Positions 11,581 to 22,159 of a DNA stretch of 64,000 nt are shown piece by piece. The notes under the pieces are model-generated. The model ran no database searches. It was not told where the DNA came from and worked only from the letters and a program-made list of their open reading frames with translations. Source of the DNA: Falciphora oryzae (taxonomy: Eukaryota > Ascomycota > Sordariomycetes > Magnaporthales > Magnaporthaceae). How positions within the stretch are numbered: position 1 is the stretch's first letter; each line of letters begins with the position of its first letter. Both the position numbers and the translations under genes were made by a program. The stretch lies in the NCBI GenBank assembly GCA_000733355.1, contig JNVV01000053.1, forward strand, positions 95,915 through 159,914, given 5' to 3'.

Positions 11581-11983
11581 ATGTTACCATCGGGCTGCGG
11601 ATTCTTGCGGGGAGGAAGCCTAACGTAGGCACGCACAATTCCCGCATGATGGGGAGGCCCTTGGCTGTCGTGCAACAGGTCGGGCAAATGTGAACGACGT
11701 ATCCGAAGTAGCTGGTCGTCATCGATCGGCAGTCGATTTGGTATCTATCCCAGTTGCCTCCCTAAAAGAAACTCCAAGGCTGTACCGCAATATTCCGTGC
11801 CTATAAAAGGCTGGGTGGTCCAGGCAAAGCAGCAACACATGCCCGTCTATCTTCGTCCACCCTCTCCCATTGAGCTTGCCCTTCCGTACATGACGGGGAG
11901 CCCGACAAGTCGCTCCAAACCGGTATCTCTGCGTGTACGTAGCATAAGGTAACAACAAAACTCAAGAAAAAGAAGAAAGGCGT
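11581..11983. other. Intergenic region 3' of the secreted-protein gene
   Basis: No gene is recognised. CCTATAAAAGG at 11799-11809 on the plus strand looks like a TATA box but leads into no plausible coding region, so I treat it as chance or as the promoter of a non-coding transcript. Confidence 0.5.
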
Positions 11984-12706
11984 CTAGTGCTTCCCGCTGG
12001 CACCGGTGCCCGGGCGGGAGGCGACGGCGATGTTGTTGTCGACGATGATGCCGACGCCCGAGCCGTGGGCGCCGGTGCCGAGGTTGATCTTGGGGCCCTT
12101 GGTCAGGGCGGCCTCGGCGTAGGTCAGGGCGCGGTCGAAGCCGGACTGCCTCTTCTCGACCTTGGCGGCGGCGTCGGTCCGCTCGTTGCCCTCCTCCTCG
12201 TCATCATCCTCGGCTTCGACCTCGTCGCGCGGGTCGAGCTCCTTGTTACCGCCGGGGATGGGGAGGGAAGCCTGGAGGGCGTGTGCTAGTCAGCATACGG
12301 CCCGAGATCCCGACGGAAGGCTTACCGGAGTCATGGGATGGGAGGTAGGGAGCCTGGGCTTGGGAGTGCTAGTAATGAAGAGGAAGCGGACGAGTCATAC
12401 CTGCTCGTTGAGGATGCCGGAAGATACCGAGGCCTGGGTCGCGCCCTGGGGGGCGGGCGCTGGCGCGGCAGCGACCTCGCGGGCGGGAGCACCGGTGCCG
12501 GCAGCAGCAGCGCGGGCGGCGCCAGCGACGCCGGCTCCCTGGAGGGTGTTCATGATCTTCTCGACGCCCGGGCCTCCTTCGAACTCGATAGCACCATCAC
12601 CTACCACCACCGCGGGCGAGTAGGCACCGAGGTTGATGTTCAGGGGCAGGGCGTTGGCGACGGCGATGACGGCGAGGAGCCGGATGAGGTACGATTGGGA
12701 AATCAT
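11984..12706 (-). CDS. Small secreted protein precursor with a Kex2-type Lys-Arg site
   Basis: Two exons (12706-12401 and 12271-11984) splice in frame with a branch point CTGACTAGC, giving 197 residues. Residues 1-20 (MISQSYLIRLLAVIAVANAL) form a signal peptide. The mature part begins PLNINLGAYSPAVVVGDGA, resembling a widespread hypothetical secreted family of Sordariomycetes. An Ala/Pro-rich spacer and an acidic patch (EAEDDDEEEGNERTD) follow, then VEKRQSGFDRALTY, where Lys-Arg is a likely Kex2 cleavage point. That would release a C-terminal peptide of about 55 residues containing PKINLGTGAHGSGVGIIVDN. The C-terminal motif echoes the N-terminal one (NINLG...VVVGDG against KINLG...GIIVDN). 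Function is unknown; no Cys-rich fold is seen. A secreted signalling, adhesion or host-interaction role is open. Confidence 0.75.
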
Positions 12707-15700
12707 CTTGGCTGTCTTTGGTGTGTCTTTTGTGATGGGACGGCTGGTTCCGTGGTATTGGTTGGTATTACAGGCCGGGTAGGGAGTGGATTATTTGGTA
12801 TAGAGAGTAGACAAGGGACGATGACGACCAGGTCCAAAGGATAATAGAAATTAATGAGAGGGTCAGGAGAATGAGTCTAGCTCAGTAATACAGAGAAATG
12901 AAGCCCAAGGTGTATGTAAGTCGGATACTAGCACAGCCAGGAAGTCCAGGGTTAGGAGGGACCGGAAGGAGGGAGGAGGACGGGAGCCGGAAGACGGACT
13001 GGACAGGAGAAAAAAAGAGACGAAACGAAGACTTTAAAGTAGGACAGTCGGACAGACACCTGACAAGGGCCGAGCTCGCGCCAGGAAGGGGGAAAATCCC
13101 AGCGCGGATGGGAAACAATAATCGTGAACGACAAGTTCGGTCGTCGAGCCGCCACCGCCAGGGCCAGCCCCGACGTCGCAACGGACGCCTTTGCCAAGAC
13201 CTGCCCACGTCTGAGCTTCAGTATCACAAGCATTCCAGAGGGCCCGCAGCGGCGCTACCTTGGTCGGGCCGGCTCCACCGGCGGGATCCCTGTCGGATCG
13301 GGGGCGATAACATCGATCCCCCCTGGCGCGCTGCGTGGGGGATCAAAACACGACTAGGGAGAGGCCGACAAAACAAACAAGCAGCTCGCCAAAAGACACC
13401 CCAATCTGTCAAAGAAGACCGCCGGGTGGGACACCAGCGCAGAGAGAGAGGTCAGGTCTTCCGGAGCGGGTCCAGGCCCTGTTTGAGAAGAGGGGAGCCT
13501 TCCCACCAGCAATCTTGCACGCCAAGACCTGGGCGAGTCGATCCAAACCTGACTTGTCTGGCCGCTGCCTGCCTCGCGAGGGCGGCCAGCAACGGCGGAG
13601 GAGAGCAGGAGACTAAGTCTGCGACTCGACATGTCCTGGGAGCGATCGGGTTCCCTGCTGCCTTGAGTTGTCTTTCCCTGAGGCGTTCAAAGCGCGCGCC
13701 CATCACGCCGGAGGTGCCAAGAGTCGAAGAGCGGCTGCCAGGAGCCGGGGGACATGTCCCGACGGGCAGGTGAAGCCGCGATGGTATTCAGTGTGGTAGG
13801 TTGTATCGACGCTGCGGCGCCCCCTGCGATGCGGATCGCAGGGCGGCGGCGGCGAAGAAAAAAAAAAAAGGAGATGCGAAACAGCATCCACAATCCCGGA
13901 ATTCCCATTGTGAAAAAGCCCGCTTGCCCATCAGAGCGTGGCCGTTTTCCTTCCTTTTTTTTGCCAAGGCGAGTCAGAAACGAGGTCCGGGCTCAAGCCC
14001 CCAGTGACATTGGGCACAGACCCCACATGCTAAGCCCTCGCCCAGCCGGCTGTCCAAGACCTTCCAAGCCCGCCCACCAAGCACGGTTGGCGCAGACGGC
14101 AGAGGCACGGCTTTTCGAGAGTCGTGCCAGCCGGTCTTCAATGACGTGGGAGAGTACGTCTCGACTCTCGCAAGCGACAAAGCTTTTGCCAACCTTATAA
14201 TGCGCGGCGCAACTCGCGTTGTCATGCTGCTATCCGCGTGCTCGACAGGGTCGATCATGCCTTGACAGCGGCTAGCACACCACTACAGACGTGCGGTCTT
14301 TTTGAAGGTCCAGTCCGGTGTGCTGCGCAGGAAAAGCCCCGGGTGTCAAAGCTCGTGCGGGCGTCCGCAGAGTGCCAGAGTGCGCCAGAGCAAGGGTCCC
14401 ACACGTCGCGCACCCCAGTCGATATGTCGGCCCTGCATCCAGACAAGTCGAGACGCCCAGGGGGGGCCAAGAGATTGTCGATTTCGATTCGCAGCGATGC
14501 GCAGAGACAAGCAAATCTGGGGGGCCCGCATGGCGTACATCTTTTCTCTTGCCTCTTGGCTGTCTTGGGTGCTCACACACTCACTCCCGCTGTGGACGAT
14601 AGCCCCTGTCTGCTACCGGTGGTGCGCATTTCGCTTTTCCCCCTCGCGCTTTTCAAGAATCCCATCCCGTCAGAGAAAAGTCGACGAGGGCATTGGTCGC
14701 TCTTGGCATCTGCGGCTATATCTTGCGCGCGTCCCCGGCATGCCGTTGTGCCAAGCACTCTGAAGCCTTCAAGGGGCCGTCCCAACGGTGGCCCCCGTTC
14801 ACCGAGAAAAAGCCCGCTTGAATTGAAATGTCGGGGAAGGTTTAGACGGGAGGAGGCGCGTGCGGTCCAGTCTGGGACCAGCTCCTCTGGTCGCATAGGC
14901 AATCCGAGTGCCCATTCTGCAGGACCTTGACCTCAGCTTCGAGTGATTGCTCATCACGGCTTTGACACAAGACCCAAATACTGCCTAAGCCTTGACTTGT
15001 GTAGCACTGCCGGTCGTGGGCATTCGCATGGGAAACTGAGGTGGACGCCAAAGCTAAACTCGAACTAGCAGACACCGATATGAGCAGTATCGACTCTGCT
15101 TGGTACGGGGAGCCCTGCGGCTGTGTCGAGTCAGGCTGGAGCGCTAGCCGTCGGCCTGTCCCGCCACAGGAAGCAGGAGGTGCAACCAGCTTCGTGTTCT
15201 GCCGCAGCCACAGCCCCTTCTTCCGGCGGACCAACGCCATGATCAAACCGAAGGCGGCCAGGAGAAGTACACTTCGGGGTAGCCTGCATACCTATGGTTG
15301 CTCGGCGACATTGAGGAAGCCCAAGCGCCACGTCTCCAACGCAGTTCGAGACGAAATCCAAAAGCACCAGGGGCATACGTAGGATGAGGCCAGACGGAAC
15401 GGGCATAGAAACGACACCAAGGTAAGCTGCCATCGCCCGATGTATGGATATGCTGAATGCTTCTGGTTGGCCTTGCTGAGGGCGAAGGCGCCGCTAGTTG
15501 TGCCAGGGCTCCGTGGCCACTAGAGAACAAGCTGTACCCGCTCAAGCCGAGGGCCGGCAGCTCCAAAATTCCATTTCTTACCTGATATGGCGCCCGATAG
15601 AACAAGCTTTCACACGAGCGACTCGACGATGGGTCTTCGAGCATGCGCTTCACAACGTGCCCGTGATACCCAACGCCTGGGTGGCTCTGCACAGAAACGA

Positions 15701-16656
15701 GAAGCCGACGTCGAGCTCGAGCGCCAACCGGGTGCACTGCGAACGACTAGCAACAACTCTGTTCTCCAAGAGCTCTAGTCAATGGACCTGAAGTGCGAGA
15801 AGGGCTGACTCGAGAATGACCGAGTCCATCCGGTACTCGAGCCAGATTACCTGCCGAAATCCCTTCTAGCCTTGGCTGGCTTCCGAGTCGTCCTTCTTAC
15901 CCATACCGAATAAAGCGCCCGTACAGAACTACTCAGGCCGAGGACCTGCCACAAAGACTTCGGCGGCTTTCGGGCGGAACGAGTCGCATGGAGCTACGGC
16001 CGGGGCAGCTCGGTGTCAACGGTGCGATTTGAACCGATTCCCTCCGCAATACCCTCGAGCCGGACTAGCTGCCCAGAACATATCCAGCTGATCGATGAAG
16101 AAAACCAACCCCATTCTCCACGAGATATCCCGAGATTCCGGTGAAAGCATAGAGAAGTAAGACGTCTTGTTTCCGGTCAGCGCTTCGATAGGCTGTCGAG
16201 CTGGGTCACGGATGCTCGAGGCGCGCCTCAATCTCCTCGTTCCTCGTCGTCAGGGGACGGGTAAGCAGCTTGGGCGCGAAGCCGAGGTCCTGCAGCCGAT
16301 CCATCAATACATGAGCAGAGAGCCGTCATGGTCGGCTTTCGTGTCGACCGTTGCCCTACCCTATACCCCTCCTATTAAACCTACCCGACCTACCCTACAT
16401 CTCCTCGTCGGTCGCCACCTACCCTGCGCCCTTCGCATGCGGTCCTGTCCCCTTCTCTAAAAGGGTAGCACTAGAAGACAGGAACTTACACTGATACGCA
16501 GTGGGTATCGGGTTTGTAGTGGTTAGCGACACCTTTGGTGGGAAAGCGATCGAGTCCTCTCGCACGTCGCCTAGACTTTCTGCCAATATAGTTCCCCCTC
16601 GCGATTATGACAAGCACATACAACCATACCTACTGGAATATACGGGATCCCGTCCG
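12707..16656. other. Gene-poor GC-rich region, no supported feature
   Basis: Many ORFs of 60-290 codons are open on both strands, but none shows a recognisable domain, coherent exon structure or signal peptide. They overlap each other in the way expected of GC-rich non-coding DNA. The longest, 12898-13773 on the plus strand, is Arg/Pro/Gly-rich without a hydrophobic core. There are no RIP-type stops and no terminal repeats. The stretch 16462-16656 is the immediate left flank of the retroposon insertions. It could hold an unrecognised non-coding gene or an old relic. Confidence 0.5.
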
Positions 16657-16674
16657 CTCTCCCTAGTCAAACCA

Positions 16675-17874
16675 CCTTCCTCCCGAAAAATTTTCCTGTC
16701 GGACCCACTGTTAGTGACCGCTAAGGAAACCCGGCCATTTTGGTGTTCCGGGCCACCAAAATGAGCCGGCTGCACAACAGGTTCTAACAGGCCAATTGGC
16801 CTTGTTTGAACCGCGTTCTCCGACTCCTTTCAACAACGACGCCGGCAACGCAACTGGGCCAAAAGAGCAGAGAATGGCTGGCAAAGGTATAGGGGGTGCC
16901 TATTGCCAGTCGAGAGGAAGGCCTGCACCCTATCGCCCAGGGCGCGCCTCGCGCGCGCCGAAACCCCGACAATCGGATTGCTCCAACCTCCGCGCATCAC
17001 CAGACCGCCCTTTGACTTTTGTCGCCTTCGCCTCGCGAACTTACAAGCCGAACGACTCGAACGCACAAAAAGACTGCAGGCCGGCAAGCAGTTAGAACAC
17101 ATTGGACGAATAGCCGGCCCGGCCGCCGCCGTCCCCCGCCACACACGCGACACTTTCGGTCGTACACATACGCGACCCTTTCGGTCGTACACACACGCGA
17201 CTCCTCCTCGGTCGACCGCATCCCGACGATACGCACGGCGCAAGATTGGCCTGTTTAAGCTTTTGCTTAAGCACGCACGCGCAAGATTGGCTTGACGCCC
17301 GCGCCTCTGTTTGTTGCCACGCGGTGACTATATTGAAGTATAGGTGGCATCGCACGCGCAAGATCTTAACGCGGCTCTGTTTGCCAACCGTGAAGTGTTA
17401 CGAATTGCCGTGCACCACGTTGGCAAGCCGCGCAGCGTACTCGTTCGATGCGAGATAAACACACAAAAAGTACACAGGGTTGGAATTAGGCCCTCCAGCC
17501 CCCGAATTTTCTTTCTTTGGCCGGGCCCAGGGGGGGTTTATTGCGATCCCTCCCGCCACACCCGGCCTTACTCTTTTTCCAGCACTCTACCGGCCGACAG
17601 CTTTCACTACCACCAACAGCAGCGCTCACAGCGCCCCGGCGTTTATTCGCCCTTTCTTTTGCCAATTACCCGCTCACCAACAAAGAGCGCCGGAATGCGG
17701 CCCGAACTTCGTATGCCTTGGGCTTGCCCTTTGGTTTGATTTTGTTAGCCGCCTTAATAGCAACACGTAGCCTAGTGTCAAGCTTAGGTAGCGCTAGCAC
17801 GTCGTATGCCCCCTGGGAGGCAGGGACTGGTAGATCCCGACTATAACGACGTTAAATATACTCTCTCTCTCTCT
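16675..17874 (+). mobile_element. Non-autonomous retroposon A, copy 1
   Basis: This element of about 1.2 kb begins CCTTCCTCCCGAAAAATTTT and ends in (CT)n. It is flanked by the 17-base direct repeat CTCTCCCTAGTCAAACC (16657-16673 and 17875-17891), a long target duplication typical of target-primed reverse transcription. Two more copies lie at 45849 and 47070. Its last 350 bases (from 17521) match the 3' untranslated tail of the LINE just downstream (18628-18968), while the first 850 have no counterpart there. Open frames differ between copies and no domain is seen, so it is probably non-coding and uses the LINE machinery through the shared tail. A 10-bp hairpin lies at 16736-16763, and a roughly 27-base tandem repeat (CGACCCTTTCGGTCGTACAC type) near 17148-17210. 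Confidence 0.75.
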
Positions 17875-17891
17875 CTCTCCCTAGTCAAACC

Positions 17892-18516
17892 GGCTAATGG
17901 CTTTTTAAGCACGGCCCCCGACAGCTCACAAGGGGCCTTTAAAGAGGTCCATTACTTTATGGACAAACACCGGGTGCACGTCCGTTGGTCCCCGGGCCAC
18001 ACTGGAATCCCCGGGAACGAAGAGGCCGATGCCGAAGCAAAGCTAGGATCGGCTTTGCCGATACCCCAACACTCCAAGCCAACGGTGGCCGGAGTAAAGG
18101 CTTTAGCCCGGAAGATGGCCCGGGACGCCCGAAACACCTGGTTCGAAAACAGCCTCCCGGACCGGTATAAGGCTATAGGCCTCCCGCCGGTACCACGGCC
18201 CGCACCCGAAGCTTTACAGCTACACCGGAAGGTGTTACAGCGGCTGATAGCCGCACGTACAGGGCACGGGGATTTCGACTGGTACCACCGAAAGTACCAG
18301 CACGAAAACGATAACCCGTGCCGCTGCGGAAGAAACAAGTCCCCCTCCCACCCTGTATATTGCAGGCTGGCCAAGGCGGCAGAAGACAAGTGGCCTACAA
18401 CGGACCCCTCCCCGGCTTTTGACAGGCCCGGATATTGGAAACGGCTATTGCAAAAGCCTTTCCTTTTTGCTTCGTTCGTTGAAGCTACCAACTACTACAT
18501 TATCGCTGGGCGGTAG
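17892..18516 (+). pseudogene. LINE ORF2, C-terminal fragment (RNase H and Cys-rich tail)
   Basis: The frame stays open for about 207 codons to the TAG at 18514-18516. VRWSPGHTGIPGNEEADAEA near the start is the last RNase H motif, with the WxPGHxGIxGNExAD signature of Tad/I-clade LINEs. Downstream, a Cys-rich segment (CRCGRNKSPSHPVYC) and FLFASFVEATNYY match the conserved C-terminus of fungal LINE ORF2 proteins. There is no start codon because the element is truncated. Upstream open codons belong to the neighbouring A tail. Confidence 0.8.
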
Positions 18517-18962
18517 TAACAGGGCCTAAATAGCCCGCATTTAACCTATTTTCCTTCTTTGCAGTTTTCACTTTTCCTTTGTACTATTAGGACTAGCAGT
18601 AGGCTCGTTAGTCCCCCGCACCTCCGGCCGGGCCCAGGGGAGGTCCCGAGGACCCCCCCGCCCAACCCGGCCTTGCCCCCTTTCCGGCACACCCGCCGGC
18701 CGACAGCACTACTACCACTCGCAGCGCTTCACAACGCCCCGGCGTATATATATACGCCCTACCGCCGATCGCCCGCTCACTAGCAAGGAGCGCCGGAATG
18801 CGGCCCGACTTCCGTGTGCCTTCGGGTTTAATCTGCTAGCCGCCTTAATAGCAACATGTAGCCTAGTGTTAAGCTTAGGTAGCGCTAGCACGTCATATGC
18901 CCCTTGGGAGGCAGGGACTGGTAGATCCCGATATAATGACGTTAAATATACTCTCTCTCTCT
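17892..18962 (+). mobile_element. 5'-truncated LINE (Tad-like non-LTR retrotransposon)
   Basis: This is the 3' end of a LINE: the end of ORF2, then an untranslated tail that finishes with GTTAAATATA and (CT)n. It lies between the second and third copies of the 17-base repeat CTCTCCCTAGTCAAACC (17875-17891 and 18963-18979). It therefore appears to have inserted at the same site as copy A beside it. Unlike the LTR elements further right it is GC-rich and shows no RIP stops. The 5' end, with the reverse transcriptase and endonuclease, is missing. Confidence 0.75.
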
Positions 18963-19165
18963 CTCTCCCTAGTCAAACCAGTAAGGGCCTTTTTGACTAG
19001 GAGGGAGCATTTGGGGTCCGGGACCTTAACACTCTAGCCAATAGCCGCCCGCCATTGGCGCCCCCCCCCTCTGCCCCTTTCTATACTCCACACCTTGTAA
19101 ATGCAGCACCTCCCTCCGATTTCTCAGCGTTTCTCCCTAAAAAAGGAATTCTGTTCTTAAACACA

Positions 19166-19569
19166 TGTCACACGGAAGAACCTGTGGACTCACCTAATCG
19201 GCCCCACAGAAGGTCCGGGAACCGGTATAGGTGCCCAACGGCCCCGAGGCCTAAAGGCCGAAGGCCGGGGGGCAGTGTGAATCATGTACTCAATACTTCG
19301 CACGGATTACAGGGTGGTTTATATAAACCCTGCCTGTCACGGGACAAGACCAAGGTTGTACCACGTGCACCACGAAGGCAAAAGAGGAACGTTGTTGTAG
19401 CTGGGACTACAACCGTGCGAGGTCCTTATCAAGGGATCGCACCGTGACACTGCCATCTCCTATGTCCTCCATGAAAGATTCCTTTTTCCTCAAGCATTTT
19501 TTAAGCCCATAGAAAGATTATCTGCAATATAGAGATCCTTCTCCAAGCCGTTTTTAACCCTTTGTTACA
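19166..19569 (+). repeat. 5' LTR of element C (with a solo LTR inside)
   Basis: It begins TGTCACACGGAAGAACC and ends CTTTGTTACA. It has a TATA box in TTTATATAAACCC near 19319. Without the 120-base insert at 19335-19454 it is 284 bases long, the same as the 3' LTR. Confidence 0.9.
19335..19449 (-). mobile_element. Solo LTR of the 115-bp TRIM family, inside the C 5' LTR
   Basis: It is identical in length and nearly in sequence to the two terminal repeats of the TRIM at 24455-25002. It is bounded by CTGCC on both sides (19330-19334 and 19450-19454). The other C-family LTRs (near 36065 and 51840) show the empty site, with a single CTGCC followed by ATCTC. Orientation is given by analogy with the TRIM. 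Confidence 0.9.
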
Positions 19570-19831
19570 AATAATCTTTTTACGCTTTGCCCCCTAACGG
19601 AAGCCTCACTATCTTTCCTCCTAAGCTTTGGAGAAGCCCTGTTAGTCGGCACCCCTAAGCCCCAACTGTTGCCTTTTTTAGCGAATAAAACCCTGGGGCC
19701 ACACCACAGACATTTTAACTGTTACCGGTGTTTTCGAACGGGTGAAAGCGAGAAGAATATATAAAAGGGTCGTTTCACCCTCTCAGTCGTTCTGGCGAAA
19801 TCACGGGATTCCAAAAAAGGCCGGAGGATTT
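19570..19831 (+). other. Leader of element C, first part
   Basis: This untranslated internal sequence follows the 5' LTR and is cut by the insertion of E. It resumes at 35541-35888. I see no gene in it and could not match the primer-binding site to a specific tRNA. Confidence 0.6.
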
Positions 19832-19836
19832 CCTTT

Positions 19837-19965
19837 TGTCACGGGACCAAGCCCAGCACACCTATATTTAGCTAGAGATCCGCCGGCCCCCTCCGGGGCC
19901 AGCGGTCTTTCTCCTTCGTACAACAACAAACCTTCAACCTAATACCCAACTGCCGCGCCGTGACA
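19837..19965 (+). repeat. 5' LTR of element E
   Basis: It is 129 bases long, beginning TGTCACGGGACCAAGCCC and ending GCGCCGTGACA, with an inner GC hairpin (GCCGGCCCCCTCCGGGGCC). The termini resemble the TRIM LTR. Confidence 0.9.
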
Positions 19966-20224
19966 GTTTATTGCACCTCAAACCAAAAAACACGGAACGA
20001 TTCCACAACGTTCCGCTCCTTCCCCAATACCTCGAAAGCGGCGCCGCAACGACGAAACCCGGACACCTCGGAAAAGGCCCCAACATCCCCGCCACCCTAA
20101 CACAACGAAACCTAACCCAAAACCCGACAGCGTTACACCAACGCAACACCATAACAAACCCAGCCGAAACCCCTTTACCCTTTAACCCCGTCCTAGCATT
20201 CGGACTCTTTTCCGGATACCCAGC

Positions 20225-20954
20225 CTTGTAAGCCCTAGCATATAAAAATGGCGAAAACTACGCAAAATTATATCGCGACCTTATTAACGGCCAAACCTCG
20301 CCAGCGTTCCGCCAGCTCAAACAGCTAATAAGTTTCCTAAACGGCAAAATCGCTTTGTTGTAGGACGAAATAATAACCCTTTAAAGCGACGACAACGCGA
20401 ACACCCAACAAATCGCTAAGCTAAAAGCGGAAGCCCAAAAACGCAACGCCACTATAACGCGTTTAAACGCGGAATGCGACCGGTTAACCCGGCAACTTGC
20501 ACTACCACAAGCCCCCCAACCACCGGGGCTCCACCCCAATACCGCCAACACCCCGACTATCATTACCCCTGGAACCTCCCGCACGCAATCCCCGCTACCT
20601 TCCCTAACTACTAACACCCCGCCGGCGACCCAAACCGCTCCCACCGGCGTTACCCCGGCGTTCCGACCGGTAGGCGCAAAACCACCCCTTTTTTCGGGAG
20701 CATATGCAGACGACGCCCAACGGCAGGAGGAATATGTCACGTAAAAATCACTCCTTAATATCAAATTCACCCTCGACAGCGCCTTATACCCCACACCGGC
20801 GACCAAAATCCTATACGCGGCCCAGCGGCTTTTAAAAAACGCGTACAAACACGTTCGAAACGCTGTCGATTCGGTGGCGGAACACCCGGGCACACCTTCA
20901 TTATAAGCCCGCGGCTTTACTGATTGCGCTTCCCTTTTCGACCTGCTCGACCCG
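20225..20954 (+). pseudogene. Element E gag, N-terminal part
   Basis: The coherent plus-strand frame reads LAYKNGENYAKLYRDLINGQ, then a coiled coil (QIAKLKAEAQKRNATITRL), a Pro-rich linker and GAYADDAQRQEEYVT. Single TAG/TAA codons sit at positions where Trp or Gln is likely. The frame stops at the duplicated ACCCG and continues exactly at 29126 after D1 (LLDP|VYKIQNTKAAARRDF), which confirms D1 as an insertion. The true start upstream is not clear. Confidence 0.75.
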
Positions 20955-21438
20955 TGTTACAATCAGGCTCTATTCCTAAGGTAGGACACCTAAAAAAAGT
21001 GCATAAACAGTACACTTAACAGGGGTTGCTTTAAAGGAACTGGGAAACTGGTAACAAAGGTTTAAATTGCTTGCCTAAAGGGGTACTTTAGAACTAACTT
21101 AGGTTAACTGATGCCGATGCCTCAGTTAAAGCTATCTAACCGTGGAAAACCCTTTCCCTTATATACACGACCTAATCCTTCCTAATTTATGCTATGTCTG
21201 CTATGTCGCATATCAAACATATCGCTTTAAAAACCTGTGCTATATCTGCTATATCGCATATCAAACATATCACCCTAAGGACCTGTGCTATGTCTGCTAT
21301 ATCGCATATCAAACATATCACTTTAAAGTTACGTATCCTTTTACGTAACCCTTCCTTTTCCAAATGCGGGGTTAAAAGTGCTTCCTTCCCGGGGCTTAAC
21401 CCAAACCTCCTATCCCCGCCACCTATATGGTCGTAACA
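20955..21438 (-). repeat. LTR of D1 (3' in element orientation) with three internal 48-bp repeats
   Basis: On the plus strand it runs TGTTACAATC...GGTCGTAACA. Three tandem units of about 48 bases, with the core CTGCTATATCGCATATCAAAC, occupy roughly 21190-21332. CCCTTATATACACG near 21158 is TATA-like. All four D LTRs share this structure. Confidence 0.9.
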
Positions 21439-21551
21439 TTAAATCCCCTTTTTTAAGCCAAATCCCTTTAGCTATATCTGCTATCCCTTCCTTTTATTAA
21501 TAATAAATACTTTCCTTCCTTGCCATTTCCCATCCCCTTGCTTTTAACAAA

Positions 21552-22112
21552 ATGTCGGATCGGGTACAAAAACGAAAAACTCCTATTACGCGTTCAACTG
21601 TTCGTCGCGACAACCTCCTTGCCGCCCTCATTTCTTCTTCAATTGAAATACCTTCCTATTTTTTTTGCGAAGCCTTAAATCGTTCCTATTGCAAAGTTTT
21701 TCCTTAAAACTTTTCCCAATGCGTAAAATATGTCCGTTAAAGCCGTTCCCGCTACGACGTACTAAGCCCTTCGCTTGCACAACTTTAAAAGCTTTAGCAT
21801 TAATTCATATAACGTAAAGCTAAATTAGAAGCTATTAAAAAGGAGCGTCGCCTCATTAACGCAAAAATAAAACGTTTGCGAAAACAGAAAAAGGTGTGGT
21901 TGGAAAAAAAAATGCGTGCGATACGTCGGGGTATCGACAGTTTGGAAAAGCTAAAGCGGATTAAGCGGGAGGAGGCCGAAAAAGCTGCCACGCAAACCCT
22001 TACTACGCCTTTTGCCCTATTTGCCCCTTCCTTTCCTCCGCTATCGCCTTCCTTTTTAAACTGGCCGGGTCCCGAGGTCAATCCTGCCTTCGACTTAGGT
22101 ATTTTTTTTTAA
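21552..22112 (+). pseudogene. Accessory ORF of element D, antisense to gag-pol (D1 copy)
   Basis: On the strand opposite to gag-pol, between the 3' LTR and the chromodomain, lies a degraded frame. It starts MSDRVQKRKTPITRSTVRR and ends in a Pro-rich tail (FLNWPGPEVNPAFDLGIFF). The centre holds Cys pairs (CEALNRSYCKV, then KYV and SRSRYDV where D2 has Cys) and a long basic coiled-coil helix (INAKIKRLRKQKKVWLEK). It matches in layout a family of fungal proteins with a Cys cluster followed by a coiled coil. Stops are of the CAA/CAG-to-TAA/TAG or TGG-to-TAG kind. D2 carries the same ORF at 38093-38666. Its role in the element is unknown. Confidence 0.7.
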
Positions 22113-22159
22113 TCGGGTAAATCGTGAAGTTCCTAACAACTTCCTTAAGTCCTATAACA

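Noticed and set aside
11719..11958. 79-codon minus-strand ORF and a TATA-like box in the 3' flank of the secreted gene
   Set aside because: No signal peptide, domain or splice partner; the TATA-like box reads in the opposite direction.
12898..13773. 291-codon plus-strand ORF
   Set aside because: Arg/Gly/Pro-rich composition, no hydrophobic core, overlapped by similar ORFs on both strands, and no relation to known proteins.
16016..16231. Possible tRNA or helicase fragment (TTGAACC motif near 16027)
   Set aside because: The T-arm-like sequence has no matching stem partners, and the ORF has no helicase motifs.
21186..21332. Regular repeats resembling a CRISPR array
   Set aside because: The units are adjacent without unique spacers, lie in an LTR and recur in all four D LTRs; the genome is eukaryotic.
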